Positions 11,726 to 22,825 of a DNA stretch of 64,000 nucleotides are shown here, piece by piece. Below the pieces are notes generated by a model. That model was not told the origin of the DNA. It saw only the letters and a program-made list of their open reading frames with translations, and ran no database searches. The DNA is from Porpolomopsis calyptriformis (Eukaryota; Basidiomycota; Agaricomycetes; Agaricales; Hygrophoraceae), in assembly GCA_951640195.1 (NCBI GenBank), contig OX621176.1, positions 868,001 through 932,000 on the forward strand, given 5' to 3'. The position numbers were made by a program, and so were the translations under genes. The stretch's first letter is position 1; each line of letters begins with the position of its first letter.

Positions 11726-14700
11726 ATGAAGCAAGTTCTCCTCACCGTTGCCAGGCTTGTTGAAGACCCAGAGTTGCCTCCTGGCACCCCGCCGACTTGT
11801 TGGTATTACCTTTGCGTTGTTTAATCTAAAACTTACCGCAATCCAAGCCAAATTTGAAGGACCATGGTTCACCACTCAGATTTTGCTGTCGACTACTATT
11901 GGGACTATCTCTTTTTTGCTATTTTCATACTGCAGAACACGATGGCCCCTTCTTTTTGCACCCCGTACCAAGCTCAAGGGTGTGTGACTCATTCAAGTGT
12001 CTTTCTATCCCAACTTATTCCGTCCCTTAAGCATTCTCTCCGCATGAGGCACATGCTCACCAAGCCTTCTTTGGTTGGGTACTACCAACTATCAGAACCT
12101 CGGAGTTTACAGTGCTGCAAATAGTTGGCTTGGATGCCGCCGTGGTATGTTTAATACGTATTTCTGCAAGATGACTGCAATGAACAAGACAAATACTACA
12201 GCTACTCAGTTTCTTCAAGATGGCTTTCTATTTCTTTTCAGTCTGCTCGATTCTTGCCATCACTATATTAATGCCAATCAATTGGAAGGTGGATTATCAG
12301 GTCTTTATTAAACAGCACACTTGCTCATTCTTTTGGTATAGAACAACGTTGACATAGGACGGGGCGAAGGCGGCGAAGACGACAGTGACTGGCCCTCGTT
12401 GACTTTCTTCGAGGACCTGCCTTCACCACCGCTTGATTGGTTGGATTTGATCAGCGACGCTAGCTCCTACCTTGTGATTCAGCTTCTCTTCACTTACCTC
12501 TTCACTCTTCTATCCTTGCGTGCCATCTACCAGAACTATCGGAGGTTCATCCGTTCTCGTCAATTATTCTCCCTGGAGCTCGTGCACTCCATCCCGGCAC
12601 GTACGGTGTTGATAACCCGTCTGCCGAATCATTTACAGGGCGAACGACCTCTCGCCGAATATTTTGAAAACATGGGACTCAGTGTGGAAAGTGTCACAGT
12701 TTGCAGAGAAGTGGAGGCATTGAAGAAATTATTGGATGCCAGAACGAAGGCCCTTTTGGCTCTTGAAGCTGCATGGGTGAAGTACGTTGGGAACCCTAGC
12801 TCTGTGGAATCATACGACCCTTCGGAAAACGCTCTGCCACTTTTGACGAATTCAGAACCAACCACTCTTGAAGAACAACCAGGAAGATTGGTTGTACCGC
12901 ACCATCCACGGCCGACTATACGTGCTGGATGCTTCAAGCCTCCAGTTGACGCTCTGGAATACTTAGAGATGCAATTCAAGGAAGCCGATGATCTAATAAA
13001 GAGGCGTAGACGAACAGGTAGGTACAAACCTACGGACTCCGCATTTGTGACTTTTGAAAAGATGTCTAGCGCGGTAAGTACATGTTATAGACATGATCTC
13101 GTGTTGATGTATGTCCTTACAGCAAATCGCTCTTCAAACCGCTCATGCTCCCGGTCCGTCGCAATGCACAACATACCCTGCCCCAGAGCCCCGTGATATC
13201 ATCTGGTCCAGTATGGCTTATTCGCGTTCCTCAATCCGAACGCGCGAGTTTGTCGTCATGGGTTGCATGGTTGTCCTACTTTTCTTCTGGGTTATTCCAA
13301 TCACTGCATTGGCCAGCCTACTCAGCTACCAAGAAATCAAAAAAGTCATGCCGTGGTTGGGAAGGCTAATCGACCGCAATGACAAAGTAAGGGTTATCGT
13401 TCAAAATTCGTTGCCATCTGTGGCAATGATCAGCTTGAACGCTCTGCTACCGTTTATACTGGAGGGTAAGCTCCTTCGATTGCTTTATTTCTTACGTTTG
13501 CTTAGGTGGGACGGGTAGGTCTTTCGTATTTTCAAGGACATCGAGCTCGCAGTTGGATAGAATATTCACTCCTCAAAAAGTAAGGCTCCCCCAGTCTGAC
13601 CTTATCAAAATTAATTCCAATGTCTAGATATTTTCTTTTTCTCTTAATCAATGTTGTTTTTATTTTCCTTCTGGCGAGCACATACTGGCAGCTCGTCCAA
13701 GATCTGGCGAATTCTCCGGCCAAAATTCCAGAGAAGCTGGCCCATGCGCTACAGTCAGGCCGAGCAAGGCAAGAAAGTCAATTCTCTGTTAAAACGCGGC
13801 TCATGTTTCTCGCTCAGGTTTTTCTTCATTTCATATGTCATCTTGCAAGGTAATACTGTTATATCCTTGAGTGGAGCCTTCATTCAATTCGCTGTATGTA
13901 GGGATGGGCATCATGCCTTTACAATTGTTGAATCTCGGTGTATTAGTGCCGCGGATGTTTTCTCTTCTGTTTCTTACTCGGACTCCCCGTGGCAAGTGCC
14001 TTCATGTTACATTGGTTATTTATGCTGACGTAGCGGACAAACAGATTTTGCCGAACTCAATGCGCCCCCGCTGATCAACTATGGTGTGGTTTACCCGCAA
14101 GCCATACTTATGTTTGTTATCACCATGCTATATAGCGTGGTTTACCCTCTCATTGTCATTTTCGGCGCAATCTACTTTGGCGTGGCATATGTGGTCTACA
14201 AATACAAGTTATTATTCGGTCAGTTTATTACGTTCACCGCTCGCTATAATACTGAGATTACGCATCGAGTTTTCTACAAGCCATACGAGTCCCAGGGACA
14301 AGCCTGGCCCATCACTTTCATCCGCCTCATCTGGGGAGTAGTGATCTTCCTGGTTTTCATGATGGGTTTCTTTATTTTGAAGAAAGCCTACATACTCTCT
14401 ACTCTCGTCGCCCCACTCCTTTTGGGCACTGTTATTTGGTCCTGGTATACCCACAAAAACTTCAAGCCTCTGAGCGAGTTCGTGAGCCTGAGCTCGGTAT
14501 TTGAGGTCCAAAGAGGTGAAGAAACAGCCGATGTCATTCGTTTGCGTACAGGCCATCCAGTCACATGGTCACAGAGGTGAGAAACCGCCTGGACGAAATG
14601 GGTTTACATTACTCATTACAAGCCCAGCAATCTTAACAGGAGTCGCTATGCCCCAAATGATGATACTCTCTATATTGCACCTGAAGATGAACGCACTGAC

Positions 14701-15456
14701 TATGTATGTTTTATTGGCTGGTCTCAAAACTTACTATTAAACTGTTTTCAGTCACAGCCACCGATGGCCAACTGGTATGGTGGGGTCTTGAAGTAAGGAA
14801 CAAGTTTCTAGTTCTAACTACCTCCACGCTGACTGACTGCCGTAATCAGTACGGGCAAGCGCAGATATGGCCATCCGGCACTTAATGGTGTTCTGCCTGA
14901 ACCATGGTTACCTTTGAAGAAAGGACAATCACTGGTCAACAACGACCCTGCAAGAGGAGCAAGGGCGACTAAGGATGCCAACCAGGCTGTTGTTCTTACG
15001 TTGAGAAATCGGTTTAGTCTGGTGCGGAGGCCTTCGCGGCAGATGGCCGTTGGTGACCGCGACGTGGAGGCTGGTGTTGGAATAGACGGGGAAATGTTAC
15101 AAGAGCCAACTTTAGATGCCACGGTTGTCAACCCTTGGGATGACTCTATACCTGGTGTCTCGCGGCGCCCGCGGACCGCCTCGATGCAATTGCATCATCG
15201 CCTAAGCTTTGATGAGGCCTCGGGGGTGATCACACTGCCAGAGAATGGAGATTGGTTAATCGAGGATATTGACAGCGATGAAGAGGATTATGGTAGCGAC
15301 AACGTCTTGGAGCATATTCAATCGGGAAACACAGACGAACCAACTACTCTGCAAGACCCCTCGCCTTCGTCGCCTCCTAAAAGGAGGTATGGCACATACT
15401 ACCACCATCCCGAAAGGCGACGGCAATCGGTGCCTGGGGCTTTTCCTCAGTCGTGA
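11726..15456 (+). CDS. CSC1/TMEM63 (OSCA)-family calcium-permeable osmosensitive channel
   Basis: Exons encode a first membrane helix (LLSTTIGTISFLLFSYCRTR), more helices (AFYFFSVCSILAITILMPIN), the cytosolic RRM-like loop with ARTVLITRLPNHLQG and TDSAFVTFEKMSSA, then DIIWSSMAYSRSSIRTREF and the channel block: VVLLFFWVIPITALASLL, SYQEIKKVMPWL, YFLFLLINVVFIFLLAS, GVVYPQAILMFVITMLYSVV, YESQGQAWPITFIRLIWGVV. A long acidic cytosolic tail ends PGAFPQS. In yeast, Csc1 is a plasma-membrane cation channel opened by hyperosmotic shock. The start is uncertain: ATG 11726 is the nearest candidate, but I could not join its frame to the first helix with a clean intron. About ten introns. Confidence 0.85.
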
Positions 15457-15528
15457 CTCACGCCTAGTCTGTATGTTGCTTTCATTTAGCGCCCATGACC
15501 GTTCAATATCAATGGTTTATCTGCATAA

Positions 15529-16575
15529 TTAAATATACATCCCCCATTCTCCTTTGTCACCTTTCATTACAGGGGTTCCCCCTTCCCCCCTGTCATCGAT
15601 ACCCCATTTCATGTGCTTTTGGCTTCCAGCGTTCGAGAAGAAGTAATCATGAACTGCACACAGTATTTGTGTTGACCATTCTGGACTGAGAGGAATGGAT
15701 GTCGCCGGGCTTATAATATCTGTTGATGATTGAGTGGGAACGTGCGAAGAAGGAAGCAAAATTGCAGAAAAACTGGGAATCGTTGAATTGTGTTCGAGCG
15801 CACGGCCACGCAAACTGAGAATCGACAAAAAGGACGCCGTCGTGGATTGGAGCAAATTTGGAGGTGTAAACGGCTGTGTAGTTATACTCTGTAAACGATC
15901 CAGTTTGAGTGAATTCAATCAGACAATTTGTTGAATGCACCCCCGGCATTTTCTGAGTGCCTAGATATCGCACAGGTGGACCTTCTACTGGGAACTCGAG
16001 CGAGATGTATAATGGTGTGGGGTATGAATCTAGGAATGCAAAGCTTACACCATATTCAATTCAGTATGATTTCTATAAAGACAACAACCACACCTTGAGG
16101 GGCATAAAGTGTCGATGATAGTTTCTGCGTATGGATGCATAGCCCACAGAGGGAGCCTCGCTGTGGTTTCAGAAACCAAAACGACGACATTGGTCCAAGA
16201 TGGAGTAAAGATGAAGCCAACCTGCCCCGCTGTAACTTTGGTGCGTCATCACTATAGAGAATGAGACAATCACCTCGACATCATTCAACAGTATTTTCCC
16301 TGCCCGTTCTCCTAGCATCGCACCCTTCGCCCAAAACCGCCCGGCATCACCTGTCACTATGAGCAGCTTTTCTGCTCCCTCCACACTGCCAAAAATCTTC
16401 ACGATTTTCACGTCGGCCTTCGCACTCGGAACTTGAAAGGTAATGTCATCTGACTCCTCTTCTGAATCGGATTCGATGGCATGGCGGGGGGGTGCAGTAT
16501 CCGCGAGAGGGTCGATATCCTGATACAACCGTGATTTGATTCAGCTGGCAAAACGACTCTCGTAGTACTGACCAT
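15529..16575 (-). CDS. Putative proteasome assembly chaperone 1-like protein
   Basis: Begins with an ATG-only coding exon (16573-16575) directly followed by a GTCAGT donor. The next exon reads DIDPLADTAPPRHAIESDSE, then VEGAEKLLIVTGDAGRFWAK and GERAGKILLNDVEV. The 3' part contains RYLGTQ, a block with PFTPPNLLQSTTASFLSIL, an ILLPSSHVP strand, and the tail ending GEWGMYI at TAA 15529-15531. The layout (acidic N-terminus, a beta core with small-residue loops, a late TPPNL.....FLSIL block) resembles PAC1/PSMG1-type chaperones that help build the 20S alpha ring. That assignment is from memory and moderate at best. Lies 72 bp from the channel gene, tail to tail. Confidence 0.5.
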
Positions 16576-16647
16576 TTTGGCGTTAACGGCAGCCTGCGAT
16601 CATAACAAGTGCAAATACCACAATCTCCAAATTAATCCGCAAGCGAC
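16576..16647. promoter_or_regulatory. 72-bp bidirectional promoter between two genes with ATG-only first coding exons
   Basis: Separates ATG 16575 (minus) from ATG 16648 (plus). Each start codon is immediately followed by a splice donor, so both first introns lie just inside the genes and may also carry regulatory sites. Confidence 0.5.
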
Positions 16648-17356
16648 ATGGTAAGTCATCATTGGCCTCCAGCCAGTCTTTCTAACAGCTACCACGTTTT
16701 GCAGAGCGATAACGCTGGTGAGAGGGAAGCTATGTTGCGACTTTCCGCGCTCTTCTCACTCTCGTAAAAGAGTACAAGGAAGCATTTGCGTTGTTTGACA
16801 AAAGGGGGAAGGGGGCTGTTCCTCGTGAAACCTTGGGTGATCTACTGCGCGCCCTTGGCCAAAACCCAACGCAGGCAGAGGTAGCGGATATCGTAAATTC
16901 TTCCCCACGAGAAGGTGAGGATAATCTCCAATCCCACAAGCCATTTACGACTGATTTCTCTTTTCCAGTCGATTACAGGACTTTCCTCACCATATTGAAC
17001 CGTCCTGACGGATTTAAGCCTGCTGGAACTCCCGGTCTGTCCCTGTAACTCATCGCGACCTCATTTTCAATTGTTCAAAGCTGCTTGTTCTCTTAGAGGA
17101 ATTCATCCGTGGCTTTCAGGTCTTCGACAAAGAAGGCAACGGTTTCATTGGTGCCGGGGAATTGCGATATGTGCTCACACAACTTGGGGAAAAGATGACA
17201 GACGAAGAAGTAGACGAATTGCTCAAAGGCGTTCAAATTGGAGCGTAAGTACTAAGATGATCAAGGCCAATGCTTCATCTCTGGGCTAACGCGAGTCCTC
17301 GCAGTGATGGCAATGTGAATTATGAATCCTTCGTGCGTACGATTCTCAGTCAATAG
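16648..17356 (+). CDS. Myosin light chain / calmodulin-like EF-hand protein (Cdc4/Mlc1 type)
   Basis: Exon 1 is only ATG (16648-16650), then GTAAGT. Later exons read [20 protein letters not shown], then [76 protein letters not shown] and [16 protein letters not shown]. Four EF-hand-like units are visible. The first ([12 protein letters not shown]) and last ([11 protein letters not shown]) lack several calcium ligands; the third ([14 protein letters not shown]) is the best preserved. This matches essential-type myosin light chains, which bind IQ motifs of type II or V myosins in cytokinesis and transport. Total about 145 residues, the normal size. Confidence 0.85.
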
Positions 17357-17400
17357 TCTCCCATTCCATGTCATTCTTGTCGGAACAAATATCACATTTG

Positions 17401-19375
17401 TTAAGACCCACTGTCTTCACCGCTGGACCCTTCTGATCCATCGTCAATGGATGAGTGACCCTTCTTCCTATGGCCAATCAATTCAACCACTAGTTGGCCC
17501 CCACCGGTCAATGTGTCTATCTCAGATAACCTAAAGCCCATTTCCCATCTGATTACCTGGCGAGGATATGTTAGGGCGAGTCGAAAGCCCCACCACTCTT
17601 CTTTCCCGTGGGAATTAAGAATTTGGTGTTCGATGGCAGGCTCCCCCTGAAGATTGCCACTCGGTGGTGTTGTGGGATCCTCTTCGGGAAGAAGATTTTG
17701 GGGTAATAGTTGCACGTCAACGAAAGCATAAAGCGTAGTGAGTGTAGCGGTTGGTGGGAAAGAACAGACAACTCGTCGTCCCTCCGGAAGACGTATTGCG
17801 AGACGCAAAGCCTCAGTGGAATTATGCTTATCGGGGAACGCAAGGGCACGCCGGATCCAACGACGCCAATTCGTCCTATCGTTTTGGCGCTTGAGCTCTT
17901 CTTCTTTCTCCTTCCGCCTCTTGTCCTCTTTTATCCGGATTTCGTCTAACTTCCTCTGTCTCTCCTCATTCTGTTGTCTCTCTGATGCCATTTTCATCGC
18001 AATCCGTTCCCGATCCTTTCTAATAGAATCTTGAAAGGCCCTATCCTGTTCCTCGCGGAGCATTCTTTCTCGTTCTCGTTCCCTTTGCGAAGATCTTATG
18101 CGTTCAAGGAAGGGGACAACACGGGGGAGAAGTTGGTGTTTGAGATGTTCAATGAGAGACTGGGCAGATGTTGGAGCTGTGGCTGGAACGCAACGACCTT
18201 GATGCCGAGAAACCACGCTCAGCGTTGGTGAACTGGTTGGTCTTGATGAGTTTGTTGGCGGACTTCGACGAGGCTGAAGCGCCAAGAAGGCAACGAACGG
18301 ATAAGTCGTGGCTTGCAGCTTCTGAGCAGCTTAAGAGGCAGATAGACTGGTTACAACAAGTCAAACGGAAGATGAATCGAATTTCGGCCTACCACTCCAT
18401 GGTTCTTGGTCTCTAACATCACCTCCCCAAACCAGGATATCATTGTCATATAACAGCTTAATCAATTCTATATTGGTGAGTGTCATCCTGAAAGATCCTT
18501 ATTAGCATTCCAAGTCGTTGGCGGTGAAGTTGAAATAACCAGTTGACTTGCCTCTTAAACTCGGCAACATCGTCGTGTTCTTCGCTAACTAAAATGATAC
18601 AGGCGATTTTCGCCTCTTTCTGGCATATCCGCAGTGCATCTTCGTAGCTTGCGAGACAGAAGTCAGGCAACAGCTTTCGGTTCGCGTCATTCACGACGCT
18701 TGAGATAGCAGTGCGAGACGTCAGAGTGGAAGTCCCGACGTCGGTACTTGATGCGGTCGCGCATGGTGAGGTTCGGGCCCGGCTGAGACAAACAGCGCCG
18801 GTTTCTTCTTCCAGACGTCGAACCCAGCGGTCAGCTCCTCCCCTTGGATCAGAAGGGCCTGCGCGGAAGCGGCTAAAGCTTAAACTTGGGAAATACAACT
18901 GCTGGGGGAGGGAAATGCGAAGAGTGCCGAAAATGTATCGAATGATGCCGGAGAGAAGTTGAATCGGAAATGTAAAAAATGAAACGAGGGAGTTGGGAAT
19001 CAACTGACAAGAGCAAGATGTAAAACGAAGTTAGATAAGGGGAAGTACAAAGTACGCGATACACACTCTATACTTTCGTCGACTTGCATCACCGACTGGA
19101 CGTAGATCATCGAATTGTAACCTTTCCATGCGTCGATCTGGTGGTGTGCTTGGGGGATAATTGGATGACGGTGTCGACCCAAAAATGAGCTCTGCAGCCC
19201 TCTGTGAAGTGGGGGGCGCTCAAGGGAAGTAAGGGCTTGAAATGGTAGTTACTGTACCTGGACATCCCAGTCCACGCTGTCCAAGACGCCTACAGCGACG
19301 TCGTCATCAGCGCCGTCTGTAAGCATACGCAACTGATTCAAAGCTCGTTGTTGATCCTCAGTCAAGTTCTCCATT
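17401..19375 (-). CDS. UBA-UAS-UBX protein (FAF2/UBXD8, yeast Ubx2-like)
   Basis: Start at 19375: MENLTEDQQRALNQLRMLTD, a UBA-type N-terminus. A hydrophobic segment follows (IPNSLVSFFTFPIQLLSGII), fitting an ER or lipid-droplet hairpin. The UAS thioredoxin-like part reads FCLASYEDALRICQKEAKIA and CIILVSEEHDDVAEFKRQ. A long charged coiled coil (LERIRSSQRERERERMLREE through RKEKEEELKRQND) precedes the UBX domain: LRLAIRLPEGRRVVCSFPPT, then LYAFVDVQLLPQN. Such proteins bring Cdc48/p97 to ubiquitinated ER or lipid-droplet clients. The 3' end is 44 bp from the myosin light chain stop. Introns inferred by eye. Confidence 0.85.
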
Positions 19376-19488
19376 TTCCTTTGAGGTGTTTGAGGAATGG
19401 TTCGGGGAGGTGGGCGGGAACGAGGTCGGCTTTGCGCAGTGACATATTCAGGCGGAGTATATATCGGACTCTGAAGAATTGAACTCTA

Positions 19489-20714
19489 TTATACTCTAAC
19501 TAGAATACCCATATACAATATCTGCGAGACTGCCTCCAAAAACAAGAATGTTATCCGTCTCCGTCGTTGAGCGAGATTCATGGTGCCTACGTTGGCAGGC
19601 GTGTGACTAGCATCGGGCAGGACCACAGAACGGAGAGAGCGAAGCTACATGTATGACAAAAAATGAGTCATGCCAGGATACAAATGAAGTGCGGCGTACC
19701 AGGAAAAATGCGTTGGCAAGGAATGAGTATATGAAGACTAATCCATATATTGTTTCCCCGAAACTCAAGATCCCAGCTGTCAAAGTTAAAATGACGCTGT
19801 ATCGCCCTTAGCGGAATGGAAGTTAATTCTCATCCAATTGCACACTTACCCAATAAACTTGTATCCCCCATACGCTATGAGATCAACGACTTGGCTTGAT
19901 CCTTGCACGTTCAAGAAGTAGCAACCAATTTTAACAAACGCAAAGTCCAACAAGACTACGACCAAAGCTCGGGATGCTGATTTGCCTAGGACCTCCGGGT
20001 GAAACCGTTCCTGTAGGCCAGAATGCAGGGCTGCAAGTAATATGTATGTCACCAGTGCCATTACTGCCATGAAAATGGAAGTGAGTGTACGCAAGATTTT
20101 GATGGAAATAAACACACAGGGGATGTAAAGGTCTGGGCTGTTGATATCTTCACGTGGAGGCTGCCACTCGGTCTGACCTTGCTCAGAACGTCTGGTTTTG
20201 CGAGACCATGGTTTGTGGACCCACGGAAAGAGCACGAGGCGAATTTTGCGAATGACATAAGAATTAGACACGTTGAAGTGATATTTGAGTAAAGCAAAGG
20301 GTACAATAGATCCGAACTTGTTAAAAGATTGTATTCTCATTAAAAGAAGAGAGCTTTCAAAGTGGAATGAGGACATACATTTTTTTGAACGTAATCCTGA
20401 CCAGCAGCAACTGCAGTGTGGCCAAGCTGCATGCCAAATTGGGCAGTTGCATCATTCATACCCCAAGCGGCAAAATTGGGTACCATTGCCTGCTGTGGGG
20501 GTTGAAGAGGCGGAGCTTGCTGCTGGTGCTGGAACGGAGTAGCATATGCTTGGACCGAGGGTGCAAAAGGTATTGGGTTTGGAATGGGAGGTGCTGGAGA
20601 GCTTTTGAAGCGTTGATAGCCCTGAGGAGAAGCAGGCGCAGATGGTGGCTCCGGTATATAAGCAGGATGGGTAGGGACAGGATGCTGTAGAGGGGGAGGA
20701 GAACGAGAATACAT
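19489..20714 (-). CDS. YIF1: YIF1-like Golgi/ER vesicle-transport membrane protein
   Basis: MYSRSPPPLQHP opens a Pro/Gln-rich cytosolic N-terminus, then MNDATAQFGMQLGHTAVAAG and QDYVQKN, a hallmark of YIF1. It continues YHFNVSNSYVIRKIRLVLFP and the PW.HKPWSRK region, followed by several membrane helices (LTSIFMAVMALVTYILLAAL, ASRALVVVLLDFAFVKIGCY), ending ILYMGILVRV at TAA 19489-19491. YIF1 partners YIP1 and Rab GTPases in ER-to-Golgi transport. Shares a 101-bp promoter with the next gene. Confidence 0.85.
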
Positions 20715-20815
20715 TTTGCGGTGAGGACAAGACGTGTCTGGAGGGAGCACGTGATAGGGAAGGTGTTGACAAATAGGTATAAATAGCCTCAAAATTTTTT
20801 TATTTTAGCTATCGT

Positions 20816-22701
20816 ATGTCTTCCTCCAAGGTCTCGGTGACAGACACGCCTGCAATCAAAAATGCCCCCGTCATCGGCCTTGCTGAAGGAAATGCCTCCT
20901 TCAATAATCTACACCTTGCAATTGTCGTTGTCGTCGTTCCCTGGGTCGTAAAACGAGTTCTCCCCATTTTTAACCAAGGGGGGCTCAGGACCTACCTTTT
21001 CTTTCTCTTCATGCTTGGTATTCCCGTCACCTTTGCCTACTGGACTCTCATCAGCATGTATGGCAAGCGAAAGAACGAAAAGGTCGCGCTTCCTGGAAAT
21101 GATATTCAGACGTACATAACCATCAAAGATCCCGAATTGAAAACACACTATAACGGAAAGGATAAGATACCCATGCAGATCTTCCATGACGCGTTTTTTG
21201 ACGGCAAAATCGATTTCAATGGTCCGTGCACCCAATACTTGCCCTAGTCCCTCTCGTTCCATCCTAATCTTCACAGGCGATGTACTGGAAATTATGGAAC
21301 AACGTCACGACTGGGCAAAAATGACTTTTACCCCAGACCTCTTCAAATACGTCTTAACCGAGCTCATACCTGAGGTTGTCGTCCACTCCAAAAGTCAGGA
21401 CGAAGAGCAGGTGCGCGACCACTACGATCGTGCGTAACAATCTTCTCCACGTTAGATTTCCCCTCTCATTCGCCCATTATAGGCGGAGATGATTTTTATT
21501 CTTGGTATTACCATTCTTTTCCGAGATTACCCTCCCTTTGATCATCACATGTAGGTTCCTCGGCCCTCGAATGGTCTATACATCTGGCATTGTTCTCGAC
21601 CTCACCCGCGAAGAGTCTCTTGAAGAGCTTCAAGACAACAAACTCACTGTAGTTTGCGAGAAGCTCAACCTCCAACCCACTGACCGGCTCCTGGACGTCG
21701 GTTGTGGATGGGGTACTCTTGCTGCTTTTGCTGCCAAAAACTACGGTTGCGACGCGACCGGCATTACTCTGGGCAAGAATCAGACCAAATTTGGCAATGA
21801 CCGCATCAAAGCAAATGGTATCACCCCCGACAAGGCAAGAATCCTTTGCATGGATTATAGGGATATTCCCGATCATCCTGGACATTACACCAAAATTGTC
21901 TCGCTTGAAATGGCCGAAGTGCGCCTCATTCTGACTTTTCCTTTCGAGTCTCGTGATTGTCATAATTGCCTCTAGCATGTCGGTATCCGTCGTTACGGGG
22001 TGTTCTTGAAGCAGATATACAATCTTCTCGATGACAATGGCATATTTGTTCTTCAGGTTGCAGGTATTCGCCCTCACTGGCAATTCGAGGACCTGATTTG
22101 GTATTGCAATTGCTGTGTGCCCTCTGAATGGATCCTCAACGTTTTTTAGGGGCTTGTTTATGAACAAATACATCTTTCCTGGCGCCGACGCGAGTTGCTC
22201 CTTGGGCTGGGTCATAAAACAACTTGAAGGTGCTGGTTTCGAAATAAAGAACGTTGATGTCCTTGGTGTCCACTACTCGGCCACTATCTTCCGGTGGTAC
22301 AAGAACTGGGTATCGAACAAGGACAAGGTCATTGAGAAGTATGGTGACCGGTGCGTTAACTGTATTCCCTTCCGTCCGCTTGTCACACAAGATGTCTATT
22401 TGTAGCTGGTACAGAATATGGGTATTCTTCCTAGCTTACTCTACCATAATCTCTCGGTAGGTGAAGCCTCGAAGAACCGGATATCTCACTGATCGTATTT
22501 TCATCGCCAAAAAGGCAAGGTAGTGCATCTGTGTTCCAAATCACGATGCATAAGAACCTCAATGCATATCACCGCATCAATGGTGTCCCCAACCACGCTT
22601 CTATTCACGTGGCACCTAAAAAGTGGCCTTCGTACGTTTGCATACCTTTCATAGAACAGCTATTATTCTTACGTTCCAAATTGTACAGCCCTATCATATA
22701 G
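20816..22701 (+). CDS. Sphingolipid C9-methyltransferase (cyclopropane-synthase-like SAM methyltransferase)
   Basis: MSSSKVSVTDTP precedes two membrane helices (LHLAIVVVVVPWVVKRVLPI and LFFLFMLGIPVTFAYWTLI). Then VLEIMEQRHDWAKMTFTP and GDDFYSWFLGPRMVYTSGIV lead to the SAM-binding motif LLDVGCGWGTLAAFAA and ITLGKNQTKF. The later exons give GVFLKQIYNLLDDNGIFVLQ and the conserved HYSATIFRWYKNW; the last codons follow an intron that ends at 22688, with TAG at 22699-22701. In fungi this ER enzyme adds the C9 methyl group to the sphingoid base of glucosylceramides. At least five introns. Confidence 0.9.
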
Positions 22702-22825
22702 TTCAAGATACCCCAGCTACCAATTTGCCTAGAAAGTAGATTTGATGACCACTTCTCCACACCAATCTTTTGCAAATTTAATTACCAGGATCAGTGGCTA
22801 GAGCGAGCAACTACTTCGCAGCATC

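Noticed and set aside
12629..13027. Minus-strand open frame in the channel gene
   Set aside because: Shadow of the conserved plus-strand cytosolic loop exon.
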